A DNA stretch of 32,614 nucleotides from Akkermansia sp. (GCA_030535875.1 JAUNRC010000017.1:1-32614); one strand, 5' to 3'. Counted from the first letter of the stretch, positions 1 through 8,128 are shown. The notes: generated by a model not told the origin, from the letters alone. Program-made: numbers and translations.

Positions 1-9
1 GTTACAAGT

Positions 10-28
10 CCTAAGCTGCGCGCTTAGG
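10..28. other. 7-bp hairpin at the window edge, possible end of an unidentified RNA or gene
   Basis: CCTAAGC (10-16) and GCTTAGG (22-28) form a perfect hairpin with a 5-nt loop. Together with the terminator just downstream, this suggests the tail of a transcribed unit entering from the left. It could be a structured RNA or a coding sequence: reading frames close at 12 or 27, leaving too little to recognise. I cannot identify it. Confidence 0.3.
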
Positions 29-59
29 CCACGTCCGCAAGCGACGCTGTTCTTTTTCA

Positions 60-95
60 CGGCACTGCTCTCACAGGAGCGGTGCCGTTTTGATT
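60..95 (+). terminator. Rho-independent terminator
   Basis: An 11-bp stem with one G-T wobble (60-70 with 77-87) closes a 6-nt loop and is followed by TTTTGATTT. It ends whatever transcript enters from the left and insulates it from the htpG promoter 40 nt downstream. Confidence 0.75.
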
Positions 96-136
96 TAGCT
101 GTTAGTCGAGAGGGGAACGACTGACATTCATTCGCC

Positions 137-164
137 TTGACGCTCTTTTACAAGCGCGTAAAAT
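137..164 (+). promoter_or_regulatory. htpG promoter
   Basis: TTGACG (137-142), a 16-bp spacer and TAAAAT (159-164) form a good sigma70-type promoter. The predicted transcript starts near 171, giving a leader of about 15 nt before the ATG at 186. No heat-shock operator such as CIRCE is visible. Confidence 0.65.
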
Positions 165-185
165 AAGCACAACATTTCATTCACC

Positions 186-2027
186 ATGGCCAACACTCAT
201 CAATTCCAAACCGAAGTTCAGCAGCTTCTCGACATCGTTATTCACGCCTTTTACAGCGACCGCGAAGTCTTTGTTCGCGAACTCGTCTCCAATGCCTCCG
301 ACGCCTTGGAAAAACTGCGCCTCAAACAACTCACCAACACCTCCGTCTACGAACCGGAGCGCGAACTGCGCATCAACATCAGCACCGATGAAGAAGCCAA
401 GACACTCACCATCGCCGATGCCGGTATCGGCATGACCCGCGATGAAGTCGTCGAGTACCTCGGCACCATCGCGCACTCCGGCACCAAGAAGTTCCTGGAG
501 ATGATGAAGGAGAGCAAGAGCGGCACGCAAGACCTCATCGGTCAGTTCGGCGTGGGCTTTTACAGCGTATTCATGGCCGCTGATGAAGTAGAGGTCTGCA
601 CCCGCTCCTGGCAACCCGATGCCACCCCGGTCAAATGGACCAGCGACGGCAAGGAAGGCTATACCCTTACCGATGCTCCGGCCGACACCCCGCGCGGCAC
701 CAGCATCCTCATCCGCCTGAAGAAAGATGCCGAAGACTTCGCCCGTGCCGAGCATGTACGCCACATCATCAACAAGTACAGCAACTTCGTCGGCTTCCCC
801 ATCGACTTTAACGGCGAGCACCTCAACACCGTGCAAGCCATCTGGATGAAGAACAAGAAAGATGTCAAACCCGAGGAATACGAGGAGTTCTACAAGTTCA
901 CAGCCCACAGCGAAAGCGCCCCGCTGAGCTACATGCACTTCAGCGCCGATGCGCCCATCGTGCTCAACTCCGTGCTGTTTATCCCCGAGGAAAACCCCGA
1001 GGCTATGGGCTTCGGCCGCTGCGAATCCCGCGTTGCTCTTTACTGCCACAAAGTACTCATCGACAACAAGCCTGACAAGCTGCTGCCCGAATGGCTGCGC
1101 TTCCTGACCGGCGTAGTCGACAGTGAGGACCTGCCCCTGAACATCTCTCGAGAAATGTTGCAGGACAACTCCCTGCTGCGCCGCATCTCCGGCATCATCA
1201 CCAAGCGCTTCATCAAACATCTTGAAGGCCTCGCGAAAGACTACAGCGACAAGTACGAAACCTTCTGGCGCCAGTACAGCCGCTACATCAAAGAAGGCAT
1301 CGTCACCACTTGGGAACACAAGGAGGCACTCGGCAAGCTGCTGCGCTTCGAATCCACCTTCACCGAGGCCGGCAAGCTCACATCCTTCGCTGACTATGTA
1401 AGCCGCATGAAAGAGAACCAGAAGGACATCTACGTTCTCTACGGCAGCTCCCGCGCCCAACTCGAGCACAGCCCCTACCTCGACGCTCTCACCGCCCGTG
1501 GATTTGAAGTAGCCTTCTTCACCGACGGCGGCGACCAGTTCGTCGTGGACAGCCTCATGAAAGTTGAGGACAAAGAAATTAAATCCATCGATCGCGCCAA
1601 CCTCGACCTGCCTCCGCTGGAAGCTCAGCCCGATGCCCCGGGACTGGACGACGATGAAGCGAAGAGCCTCACCGAGTGGATTGCCGACACGCATAAGGAT
1701 GCTTTCAGCAAAGTTACCACAAGTGACCGCGTGACCAGCGCTCCGGCCATTGCCCTGCAAGGAGAGAACGACATCTCCCCTGAAATTAAGGCCTACCTCA
1801 AGGCCATGGGGCAACCCGTTCCGGAAATCCACCCTGAGATTGCATTCAACCCGCATAGCCCCATTGTGCAGCGCTTAGCCGAACTGCGCAGCGAGAATGA
1901 AGAACTGGCCACCCTGTTGGCTGACCAACTCATCAACACCGCCCTGCTGCGTGCCGGCATGCTCGAAGATCCCGCCCGTCTTGCAGACAATTCTCAGGCT
2001 CTGCTGGAGAAACTCCTCAAGCGCTGA
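186..2027 (+). CDS. htpG: Molecular chaperone HtpG (bacterial Hsp90)
   Basis: The product is an ATP-dependent cytosolic chaperone that refolds or holds client proteins. At 613 residues it has the usual bacterial HtpG length. The N-terminal GHKL ATPase domain shows the family motifs: NASDALEKLR from residue 36, DAGIGM at 78-83, the lid sequence GTIAHSGTKKF near 93-103 and GQFGVGFYS at 119-127. The middle and C-terminal dimerisation domains follow without interruption. The ATG at 186 fits the family N-terminus (HQFQTEVQQLLDIVIHAFYS). There is no Shine-Dalgarno sequence before it; the upstream bases are cattcacc. The gene is monocistronic, with its own promoter and a strong terminator at 2053-2096. 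A 559-codon open frame lies antisense to it but is a codon-bias shadow. Confidence 0.97.
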   Translation: MANTHQFQTEVQQLLDIVIHAFYSDREVFVRELVSNASDALEKLRLKQLTNTSVYEPERELRINISTDEEAKTLTIADAGIGMTRDEVVEYLGTIAHSGTKKFLEMMKESKSGTQDLIGQFGVGFYSVFMAADEVEVCTRSWQPDATPVKWTSDGKEGYTLTDAPADTPRGTSILIRLKKDAEDFARAEHVRHIINKYSNFVGFPIDFNGEHLNTVQAIWMKNKKDVKPEEYEEFYKFTAHSESAPLSYMHFSADAPIVLNSVLFIPEENPEAMGFGRCESRVALYCHKVLIDNKPDKLLPEWLRFLTGVVDSEDLPLNISREMLQDNSLLRRISGIITKRFIKHLEGLAKDYSDKYETFWRQYSRYIKEGIVTTWEHKEALGKLLRFESTFTEAGKLTSFADYVSRMKENQKDIYVLYGSSRAQLEHSPYLDALTARGFEVAFFTDGGDQFVVDSLMKVEDKEIKSIDRANLDLPPLEAQPDAPGLDDDEAKSLTEWIADTHKDAFSKVTTSDRVTSAPAIALQGENDISPEIKAYLKAMGQPVPEIHPEIAFNPHSPIVQRLAELRSENEELATLLADQLINTALLRAGMLEDPARLADNSQALLEKLLKR

Positions 2028-2052
2028 TATCCGCACTCCTGTCAAAACAACT

Positions 2053-2096
2053 ATAAAGGAGGCGCAGACTGACTTTTCAGTCTGCGCCTCCTTTAT
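2053..2096. terminator. Bidirectional terminator between htpG and the merR-family gene
   Basis: A perfect 20-bp inverted repeat (2053-2072 and 2077-2096) closes a 4-nt loop. It has AT-rich ends, so that T-runs occur on both strands. It sits between the convergent stop codons and can end both transcripts. Confidence 0.88.
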
Positions 2097-2110
2097 CACT
2101 TAACAAAAAA

Positions 2111-2620
2111 TTATTTATCGAAAGCGGAAAAAATCTCAGTCATGTCGGGAGCCAGTTTACCGTCCTCCATCATCGTAGGCAGAGCCGTAATGCCGGCGCG
2201 GGTAATGAGAGGGAACGCCTCATCGGGGTCCTTACCCGACTTCATGGCTTCTACGGCCTGACATGTTCCCTCAATAAAGAAATCCACTAATTTCAGACTG
2301 CGGGCAAGCCCCTCCTGCATATCAAGAAGATTGGAGCGAGCCTGCTTCATCATTTCCAAGCGCAGAGCAAGAGACTCCTCACCCTTCACCGTAGCATCGA
2401 AAAAAGCCTTAATCTGAGCCAAACTCACACGAGCCTGCTTCAGACACAGGGCACCAATCAGGCAAGCCACGCTATCCTCACCGTACACACGGCGCCCGGA
2501 AGCCGTGCGCTCCACATGGCGAATAATCCCCTCCTTCTCATAAAAGCGGAGAGTATGAACCGAAAGTCCTGTCTTGCGAGCCAGGGCTGATATGGTATAG
2601 CGAGTCTCTTTTTCAGTCAT
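2111..2620 (-). CDS. MerR-family transcriptional regulator
   Basis: The 169-residue protein opens with a MerR winged-helix DNA-binding domain. The motif YTISALARKTGLSVHTLRFY starts at about residue 8 and is followed by the wing (GRRVYGEDSVACLIGALCLK). A long helix at about 80-115 is the usual dimerisation coiled coil. The C-terminal part is short and shows no clear metal-binding cysteine cluster, so the effector is unknown. It is transcribed divergently from the rseP-type gene, and the shared intergenic region contains dyad-symmetric sites, so autoregulation or control of rseP is possible. It has a well-formed promoter 18 nt upstream of the ATG and no Shine-Dalgarno sequence. It ends at the terminator shared with htpG. 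Confidence 0.85.
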   Translation of the reverse strand: MTEKETRYTISALARKTGLSVHTLRFYEKEGIIRHVERTASGRRVYGEDSVACLIGALCLKQARVSLAQIKAFFDATVKGEESLALRLEMMKQARSNLLDMQEGLARSLKLVDFFIEGTCQAVEAMKSGKDPDEAFPLITRAGITALPTMMEDGKLAPDMTEIFSAFDK

Positions 2621-2638
2621 GACCGTAAATGATGTGCA

Positions 2639-2667
2639 ATTAGAGCATACTTTAAAAGAAAAGTCAA
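2639..2667 (-). promoter_or_regulatory. Promoter of the merR-family gene
   Basis: On the minus strand TTGACT (complement of 2662-2667), a 17-bp spacer and TCTAAT (complement of 2639-2644) form a near-consensus promoter. The gap to the ATG is 18 nt, so the leader would be about 11 nt. The 17-bp spacer is ordinary, not the stretched 19-20 bp spacer of classic MerR-activated promoters. Confidence 0.6.
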
Positions 2668-2689
2668 GCCTCTATAACACTTTTTTCCC

Positions 2690-2759
2690 GTGACGTTTTT
2701 GTCACATTATGTCAGGGGGAAAGCTTGCAAGAACCCGGCACCTATGGCAGAATGTGACA
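2690..2759. promoter_or_regulatory. Candidate operator: three GTGAC/GTCAC half-sites between merR-type and rseP genes
   Basis: GTGAC (2690-2694), six bases, then GTCAC (2701-2705) form a perfect dyad. A third copy lies at 2754-2758. The wider half-sites TGTCACATT (2700-2708) and AATGTGACA (2751-2759) form a 9-bp inverted repeat that brackets the putative rseP promoter. The layout suits a dimeric regulator. Which one is unknown: candidates are the adjacent MerR-type protein or a CRP/FNR-type factor, whose classical half-site is TGTGA. Confidence 0.45.
2725..2753 (+). promoter_or_regulatory. Candidate rseP promoter
   Basis: TTGCAA (2725-2730), a 17-bp spacer and CAGAAT (2748-2753) form a moderate promoter. 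Its predicted start is near 2760, about 10 nt before the ATG. The -10 box overlaps one of the GTGAC half-sites, which would fit repression. Confidence 0.45.
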
Positions 2760-2769
2760 CATCGTTGTT

Positions 2770-4215
2770 ATGACAGCTATTCTCAATGTACTGCAAACGG
2801 CAGGAATCATCCTGCTCGTCATCCTTTTCTTCAATCTCATGATATTTGTTCATGAGCTCGGACACTTTCTGGCCGGCAAATGGCGCGGTGCCTATATTGA
2901 CCGTTTTCAGATATGGTTCGGCAAGCCCATTTGGAGCAAAACAATCAACGGCGTACGTTGGGGAATAGGCTGGATTCCGGCCGGCGGTTTCGTATCTCTC
3001 CCTCAGTTGGATGACATGCAGAACATTGAAGGCAAGGCCGATATTCCGCAGGACCTCCGCCCGCTCAAAGCCATCGATAAAGTCATCATTGCCGCGGCCG
3101 GTCCGCTCTTCTCGCTTCTGCTCGCTTATGTCTTTGCCGTCATCGTATGGGGGGTAGGCAAACCGACCGCCGAAATGCAGGGTACGCGCATCGGCCACAT
3201 TGCGCCGAACTCCGCCGCAGCAGCAGCCGGCATTCTACCCGGCGATAAAATTCTGGCCATTGACGGACAAACCGTTACTAAATGGGCCGGCAACATGGAA
3301 GGCGTGCGTGAACTCGTTGCCATGAGTGAGGGCGAACACATCCAATTCACCCTCTCCCGACCGCAGCCGGACGGCAGCGAACAGACCATCACCATCGACT
3401 GCGGCTACAAAGTCCCCGAGACTCAGTGGTGGCAGCGCAGCGCTCTGCGACAGGTCGGCATCATGCCCGCCATGCCCGCCATTGTCGGTGACATCCTGCC
3501 CGACTCCCCTGCCGCCAAAGCCGGCTTAAAAGAAGGCCAAACCATCATGGCCATGAACGGGAAATCCGTCTACACTCCCTACGCCGTCATCGAGAGCACT
3601 GCCGACGGAGTTCCCATGGAACTTACTCTCAGCAACCCTGACGGCACAACCGCAACCACAACCATTACCCCGACCATTCCCGTCAACTGGCAGGGCAAAG
3701 CCGGCGCTCGCGCCATCCTCGGTTTCAACTGGGCAAGCCATACTGCGGACATCCGGTTTGAGCACCCCACACCCCAGGCTCAGGTCAACCAAAGCCTCAA
3801 GTGGATGAAAGAGACGCTCGCCAAGGTCTGTGCTCCGGGCAGCAACATCGGCATGGAGCACCTGAGCGGTCCGGTCGGCATCGGTTCCTACATGTACCAG
3901 ATGTTCCAGGCCGGTGACGGCATCGGCTGGCGCCTGGTTCTTTGGTTTGCCGTAGTTCTCAATGTCAACCTTGCCGTACTCAACATCCTGCCCCTGCCGG
4001 TTGTTGACGGAGGACACGTTGTGCTCGGCATTGCAGAAATGCTGAGAGGTAAACCGGTAAGCGGCAAACTACTCGACTGGATTATGAACGGCTTTGTGAT
4101 GTTCATCCTTCTCTTCTTCGTCTTCGTCACCTTCAAGGACATCGGCGACCTCGTCGGCGGCAAAGATGAAAGTGAAGAACTACCGCCTCCCGTATTCACC
4201 ACATCGCAGCAATAA
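2770..4215 (+). CDS. rseP: RseP-type site-2 protease (M50 zinc metalloprotease, PDZ domains)
   Basis: This is an inner-membrane intramembrane protease. In the RseP family such enzymes cut anti-sigma factors or leftover signal peptides within the membrane. The first transmembrane helix carries the zinc motif HELGH at residues 28-32. The second zinc-ligand motif, NILPLPVVDGGH, lies near residues 405-417, between C-terminal membrane helices. Two PDZ-like segments lie between them: one around NSAAAAAGILPGDKILAIDG (about 150-170) and one around AKAGLKEGQTIMAMNG (about 250-265). The family motif LSGPVGIG precedes the last helices. At 481 residues it is slightly longer than E. coli RseP (450). The start is the ATG at 2770, with no Shine-Dalgarno sequence. 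A small membrane-anchored gene follows 6 nt after the stop, so the two are probably co-transcribed. The substrate is unknown; no anti-sigma factor gene is in view. Confidence 0.94.
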   Translation: MTAILNVLQTAGIILLVILFFNLMIFVHELGHFLAGKWRGAYIDRFQIWFGKPIWSKTINGVRWGIGWIPAGGFVSLPQLDDMQNIEGKADIPQDLRPLKAIDKVIIAAAGPLFSLLLAYVFAVIVWGVGKPTAEMQGTRIGHIAPNSAAAAAGILPGDKILAIDGQTVTKWAGNMEGVRELVAMSEGEHIQFTLSRPQPDGSEQTITIDCGYKVPETQWWQRSALRQVGIMPAMPAIVGDILPDSPAAKAGLKEGQTIMAMNGKSVYTPYAVIESTADGVPMELTLSNPDGTTATTTITPTIPVNWQGKAGARAILGFNWASHTADIRFEHPTPQAQVNQSLKWMKETLAKVCAPGSNIGMEHLSGPVGIGSYMYQMFQAGDGIGWRLVLWFAVVLNVNLAVLNILPLPVVDGGHVVLGIAEMLRGKPVSGKLLDWIMNGFVMFILLFFVFVTFKDIGDLVGGKDESEELPPPVFTTSQQ

Positions 4216-4221
4216 TTTTCC

Positions 4222-4632
4222 ATGCTCCGTGTTCTTAAATGGCTGTTACTGGTTCCTGTTATCATTCTCATCGGCTACATTGCCACCGAGAAAGCCGACA
4301 TGGCACGGCTGGCACACAAGCTCACCGGCATCAACGTTGCCGAAGTCGGAGCCGTCTGTGCGCCTGATTTCGAGGCCGTCAACCCCATCGGCAAACGCTA
4401 CCGCTTCATTCTCCCCGCAAGTGATTTCGAAAAACTTCGCGCCACACAACTCACTGTTGCCGACGGCTGGCAAGCCATTCCCGCCGATGAGGCTCCCGGC
4501 TACCCGGCTCTGCGCAGTGCCCTGAGTGACGGCGCTATCCTCTACGTCAACCGAGTGCTGCCCCACCGAGTACGCTGGGTCATCTACGACCCCGGCACCG
4601 GTCTGCTTTATCCGGGATTTTACGCCAACTGA
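4222..4632 (+). CDS. Small membrane-anchored protein of unknown function
   Basis: The 136-residue protein has one N-terminal hydrophobic segment at about residues 6-21 (WLLLVPVIILIGYIAT). This could be an uncleaved anchor or signal sequence placing the rest outside the membrane. The remainder is a small soluble domain with no motif I recognise. It follows rseP by 6 nt with no promoter or Shine-Dalgarno sequence between them, so it is probably the second gene of that operon. Regular codon use and the tight spacing argue that it is real. It could be a partner or substrate of the protease, but nothing in the sequence shows this. Confidence 0.75.
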   Translation: MLRVLKWLLLVPVIILIGYIATEKADMARLAHKLTGINVAEVGAVCAPDFEAVNPIGKRYRFILPASDFEKLRATQLTVADGWQAIPADEAPGYPALRSALSDGAILYVNRVLPHRVRWVIYDPGTGLLYPGFYAN

Positions 4633-4655
4633 CAATCCGAGCATTTCTGTTTGCC

Positions 4656-4685
4656 TTGACTAAAAACAAGGCTCCGTGCTACCAT
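4656..4685 (+). promoter_or_regulatory. Candidate promoter of the CDF transporter gene
   Basis: TTGACT (4656-4661), an 18-bp spacer and TACCAT (4680-4685) lie 11 nt before the ATG at 4697. This favours the ATG over the upstream in-frame GTG at 4676, which would lie inside the promoter. Confidence 0.5.
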
Positions 4686-4696
4686 TGACGAACGCC

Positions 4697-6091
4697 ATGA
4701 ATTCCGACACCAAAAAAGCGATAGCAGCCGGCTCATCAGTTCTGTGGAGCGCCCTGCTCACGGTCATGAAGTTTATTGTAGGCATCGCGACCGGCTCATT
4801 GGGTATTTTATCCGAGGCCTTGCACAGCGCGCTGGACATGCTGGCGGCACTCGGCACATATTTTGCCGTTAAGATTGCAGCCCGCCCGGCGGACGCCGAA
4901 CATCCGTACGGTCATGGCCGCATCGAAAGCCTGACAGCTCTGGCCGAAACCCTTCTCCTGCTGATGACAGCCGGTTGGGTAATTATGGAGGCCATTGAAC
5001 GTCTGACTGCGGACAATACCGAGGCTCTGCATGTCGAGACCAATATCTGGGCCTTTGTCGTCATCATTGTCTCACTCGTTGTCGATATCAACCGCGCTGC
5101 CATGCTCAAGCGCGTGGCCAAAGAAACTAAGAGCGATGCCCTCGAGGCCGATGCCGCACACTTTGCCTCCGACATCTGGAGCAGCGCGGCCGTCCTTCTG
5201 GGCATCAGCGGCGCGGCGGTCGCCCACATGACAGTAGCAAACAGTTGGCTCAACTGGCTCTTACAACGAGCTGACGTGCTGGCCTCGCTGATTGTTGCCG
5301 TACTCATTCTGCACATCTGCTGGGAACTGGGGCGCAAATCCATCAACAACCTCATGGATAAAACCGACGGCGAAGCCGCCCGAACAGTTCGCAGCCTGAT
5401 GGCCGAGCGCATGCCCGCCTACCCTCTGCAAAATCTGCGCGTGCGCGAAGTCGGCAACAAAGCCTACATCGAAATGGTCGTAGCTGTACCGCGGGAACTG
5501 CATGTCGACACTGCCCACGACATCTCCGAGGCCATTGAGGAACTCATTTCCGGCGCTCTTCCCGGTGCCGAGACATCCGTCCACATGCACCCCACCGATG
5601 CCGAGCCCGACTCACACGAAATGCTCGTGCGCCGCATAGCCCTCACCCACCGCTTCGGTGTACACGGCCTCGTGCTCATGCACGCCGAGCAAGGCTACAC
5701 CGTCTTTGCCGACCTCGAACTACCGGGAGGGGCCTCGCTGGACAGTTGGCACATCGCCATACAAGCCTTCCGCAAAGAAGTCAAACTACGACTGCAAGCC
5801 GACCGGGTTATGGTTCATGTCGAACCCGACCTCCGCGAAATCCCCGCTTTTACCACCCCCATCCCTCCTGACTGGCAGGAACAGGTCCGACAAGCCATGA
5901 TTACAGGCGGTGCCCCCCTCCCCACCACCGTCAATATGTACACCGAAGGGAACCATCGCTTCTGCATCATCACCATCCCGCAAGAAAGCAGCCTGAGCGT
6001 GCAGGAAAGCCACGAGCGACTCTCCTCCATCAACAAGAAACTCCGCGCCACCCTTCCGCCCGTTGCCAGACTCATCGTTGTCTACGAATAA
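4697..6091 (+). CDS. Cation diffusion facilitator (CDF) family metal-efflux transporter
   Basis: The protein is an inner-membrane antiporter that exports divalent metals such as zinc, iron or manganese; which one cannot be told. The N-terminal half has the six-helix CDF domain. The paired metal-site motifs are visible as HSALD in helix 2 (SEALHSALDMLAAL) and HFASD in helix 5 (DAAHFASDIWSSAAVLLG). Between them is the family loop sequence HPYGHGRIESL. A cytoplasmic dimerisation domain follows. The 464-residue length is well above the usual 300 or so, because the C-terminal part is about twice as long and seems to hold a second alpha/beta segment (HRFGVHGLVLMHAEQGYTVF onward). I chose the ATG at 4697 because a putative promoter occupies the upstream GTG start at 4676. 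No Shine-Dalgarno sequence is present. Confidence 0.9.
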   Translation: MNSDTKKAIAAGSSVLWSALLTVMKFIVGIATGSLGILSEALHSALDMLAALGTYFAVKIAARPADAEHPYGHGRIESLTALAETLLLLMTAGWVIMEAIERLTADNTEALHVETNIWAFVVIIVSLVVDINRAAMLKRVAKETKSDALEADAAHFASDIWSSAAVLLGISGAAVAHMTVANSWLNWLLQRADVLASLIVAVLILHICWELGRKSINNLMDKTDGEAARTVRSLMAERMPAYPLQNLRVREVGNKAYIEMVVAVPRELHVDTAHDISEAIEELISGALPGAETSVHMHPTDAEPDSHEMLVRRIALTHRFGVHGLVLMHAEQGYTVFADLELPGGASLDSWHIAIQAFRKEVKLRLQADRVMVHVEPDLREIPAFTTPIPPDWQEQVRQAMITGGAPLPTTVNMYTEGNHRFCIITIPQESSLSVQESHERLSSINKKLRATLPPVARLIVVYE

Positions 6092-6133
6092 AATCGCAAG
6101 CCCCACAAAGCGGAGCACATACACGCTTTGCGC

Positions 6134-6162
6134 TTGATATAGACCGAAAATCATGTTAAACT
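6134..6162 (+). promoter_or_regulatory. coaE-rho promoter
   Basis: TTGATA (6134-6139), a 17-bp spacer and TAAACT (6157-6162) lie exactly 7 nt before the GTG start codon at 6170. Transcription would be expected to begin at or next to the first base of the start codon, so the mRNA is predicted to be leaderless. A 7-bp inverted repeat, CAAAGCG (6106-6112) and CGCTTTG (6124-6130), lies just upstream. Confidence 0.6.
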
Positions 6163-6169
6163 CACCCGC

Positions 6170-8068
6170 GTGAAGGTTATTGTTGTTACAGGTGGCATTG
6201 CATCCGGCAAATCCACGGTCGTCCGAATGCTCGCTGACATCAGCGGAGCGGGGTTGCAAATATTTGACTGCGACAAAGCAGTAGATGAATTGCAAAAAAG
6301 CGGCCGGCTTTCCCGTGATCTCGTGACGGCGTTCGGGGCGGATGCTCTCGATGCTAACGGCTCCGTCAACAAAGAACTGTTCCGTGACATCGTACGCAAC
6401 AAGCCCGAAGAACGCCGAAAACTCAACGAGCTCATTCACCCCAAAGTTGCCCAAATATGCCGCGAAGCACAGAATGAGGCACGCCAGAGCGGCACCGTAC
6501 ACACCTTTGTCATCGACATCCCCCTGTATTTCGAAAGCCCCGCCGACTTCGGCGCCGACAAAGTATGCTTGGTAGCAGCCACGCCCGAAACTCAAATTCA
6601 GCGCATGGCAGCCCGCAACGGCTTCTCGCGTGAAGAGGCCGAAGCCATGATTCGAGCCCAAATACCCACGCAGGAGAAAATCGAAAAATCCCACGTTGTC
6701 TTCTGGAACGAAGGCAGCGCTGACCTCCTACTCGCGCAGGTCAAATATTTCTATGAATCTGAGCTTCAGAAGGAAGCCGAGACAGTAGCACTCCGTTCGC
6801 GAGTTGTGAGCATGAACGAACTCCGTGCTCTGCCCCTCAATGAGCTCAATCGTCTGGCCGAAGAAAATATCAAGAAAGCCCTCATCGGAAAGACGCGACC
6901 GGAACTCGTGCTGGAACTCGCCAGAACATTTACCCGTATCGGCAATCAGGTTCTGGTCGAGGGTGTGCTCGACTTCACCAAGGACGGCACCGTGCTCCTG
7001 CGCGATGAACAGCGCAGTTACCGACATGAGGCAGACGATGTCACAATCCCCGGCGATTTAATCAGGCAGCACGGACTGCGCCCCGGAAATAAGGTTAAGG
7101 TCAAACTTGCAGCCGACCAAGGCAACAAGCCCGGCAGGCCCCTCCGCGCTGCAGAAGTGCTCGAAATTGAAGGATGTCCGGCAACCGAGTACATTCAGCC
7201 CACCGAGTTCGACAAGCTCACCCCCCTCTTCCCCCGTGAGCGCCTCATTCTGGAGCACCCTGACCTCAAGCTCCCCTCCATGCGAGTGCTTGATCTCATC
7301 ACACCTCTGGGCATGGGGCAACGCGCCCTCATCGTCGCTCCGCCCCGCGGCGGCAAAACCGTGCTGCTCAAGTGCATGGCAAAGTCCATACGGGCGAATT
7401 ACCCCGATGCTGAGCTGCTCATACTCCTGCTGGATGAACGACCGGAAGAGGTCACGGACTTTGAAGAAACGGTCGATGCCCCCGTTCTCGCCTCAACCTT
7501 CGACGAACCGTCGCGCCGCCATGCTCAACTGAGCGACCTCGTGCTCGACCGTGCCCGCCGACTTGTGGAACAGGGGAAAAATGTCGTCATCATGCTCGAC
7601 TCTCTCACCCGCCTTTCCCGCGGGTACAATGCCAATCAGACAGGCGGCAGAATCATGTCCGGCGGCCTCGGCTCCAACGCTCTCGAAAAACCCCGCAAAT
7701 TCTTCGGAGCAGCCCGAAATGTGGAAGAAGGCGGCAGCCTGACCATCATCGCGACCTGCCTTGTCGACACCGAATCCCGCATGGATGAAATCATTTTCGA
7801 GGAGTTCAAGGGAACCGGCAACATGGAAATCCGACTGGACCGAGAACTGGCGGAGCGCCGCATGTTCCCGGCCATTTCCGTACCCCAAAGCGGTACCCGT
7901 AACGATGACAGGCTTTATCACCCGGACGAGTTCCTGCGCATACAACAACTGCGCCGTCAACTGGCAGCCCTGCCCGGTTGGGAGGCCCTCGAACTTCTGC
8001 TGCGCAATATCCACCGCACTCAGAACAACGCCGAATTGCTCCTCGGCGGCCTCTCCGACAAAAAATAA
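6170..8068 (+). CDS. coaE-rho: Fused dephospho-CoA kinase (CoaE) and transcription termination factor Rho
   Basis: One uninterrupted 632-codon frame holds two complete enzymes. Residues 1 to about 200 are CoaE, which phosphorylates dephospho-CoA in the last step of CoA synthesis. Its P-loop is GGIASGKST (8-16), and [11 protein letters not shown] (31-41) fits the substrate region. Residues 215-632 are Rho, the RNA-dependent ATPase that terminates transcription. It has a short N-terminal helical segment ([20 protein letters not shown]), a cold-shock-like RNA-binding domain (about 245-335), Walker A APPRGGKT (390-397), Walker [13 protein letters not shown] (472-483) and the late motif [20 protein letters not shown]. 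The linker of about 15 residues has no stop. An internal ATG (codon 215, 6812) could in principle give free Rho, but no Shine-Dalgarno sequence precedes it. The long insert found in Rho N-terminal domains of some high-GC bacteria is absent. The start is GTG, supported by the promoter placed 7 nt before it. Confidence 0.95.
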   Translation: MKVIVVTGGIASGKSTVVRMLADISGAGLQIFDCDKAVDELQKSGRLSRDLVTAFGADALDANGSVNKELFRDIVRNKPEERRKLNELIHPKVAQICREAQNEARQSGTVHTFVIDIPLYFESPADFGADKVCLVAATPETQIQRMAARNGFSREEAEAMIRAQIPTQEKIEKSHVVFWNEGSADLLLAQVKYFYESELQKEAETVALRSRVVSMNELRALPLNELNRLAEENIKKALIGKTRPELVLELARTFTRIGNQVLVEGVLDFTKDGTVLLRDEQRSYRHEADDVTIPGDLIRQHGLRPGNKVKVKLAADQGNKPGRPLRAAEVLEIEGCPATEYIQPTEFDKLTPLFPRERLILEHPDLKLPSMRVLDLITPLGMGQRALIVAPPRGGKTVLLKCMAKSIRANYPDAELLILLLDERPEEVTDFEETVDAPVLASTFDEPSRRHAQLSDLVLDRARRLVEQGKNVVIMLDSLTRLSRGYNANQTGGRIMSGGLGSNALEKPRKFFGAARNVEEGGSLTIIATCLVDTESRMDEIIFEEFKGTGNMEIRLDRELAERRMFPAISVPQSGTRNDDRLYHPDEFLRIQQLRRQLAALPGWEALELLLRNIHRTQNNAELLLGGLSDKK

Positions 8069-8095
8069 CATCTCACCTCATAGCTTTCCCTTCCC

Positions 8096-8128
8096 CATCG
8101 GACGCCTCGCCCAGCGGAGCGTCCGATG
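8096..8128 (+). terminator. Hairpin after coaE-rho, possible terminator
   Basis: CATCGGACGC (8096-8105) and GCGTCCGATG (8119-8128) form a perfect 10-bp stem with a 13-nt loop. Only TCATTT follows directly, with a T-run about 11 nt further on, so as an intrinsic terminator it is imperfect. Confidence 0.5.

Noticed and set aside
177..1856. 559-codon open frame antisense to htpG
   Set aside because: It has no recognisable domain or promoter, and htpG on the other strand is certain. Long antisense frames are expected from the GC-rich codon bias.
6106..6130. 7-bp inverted repeat before coaE-rho as a terminator of the CDF gene
   Set aside because: No T-run follows and the 11-nt loop is large. It could equally be a chance repeat or an operator, so it is mentioned only with the promoter.
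5786..6694. 302-codon minus-strand frame spanning the CDF / coaE-rho junction
   Set aside because: It overlaps two certain genes and the coaE-rho promoter and has no recognisable product.
6134..6812. A frameshift or sequencing error joining separate coaE and rho genes
   Set aside because: Both halves are in the same frame, complete and full of intact motifs, and the linker contains no remnant stop or start signals. Fusion is the simpler reading.
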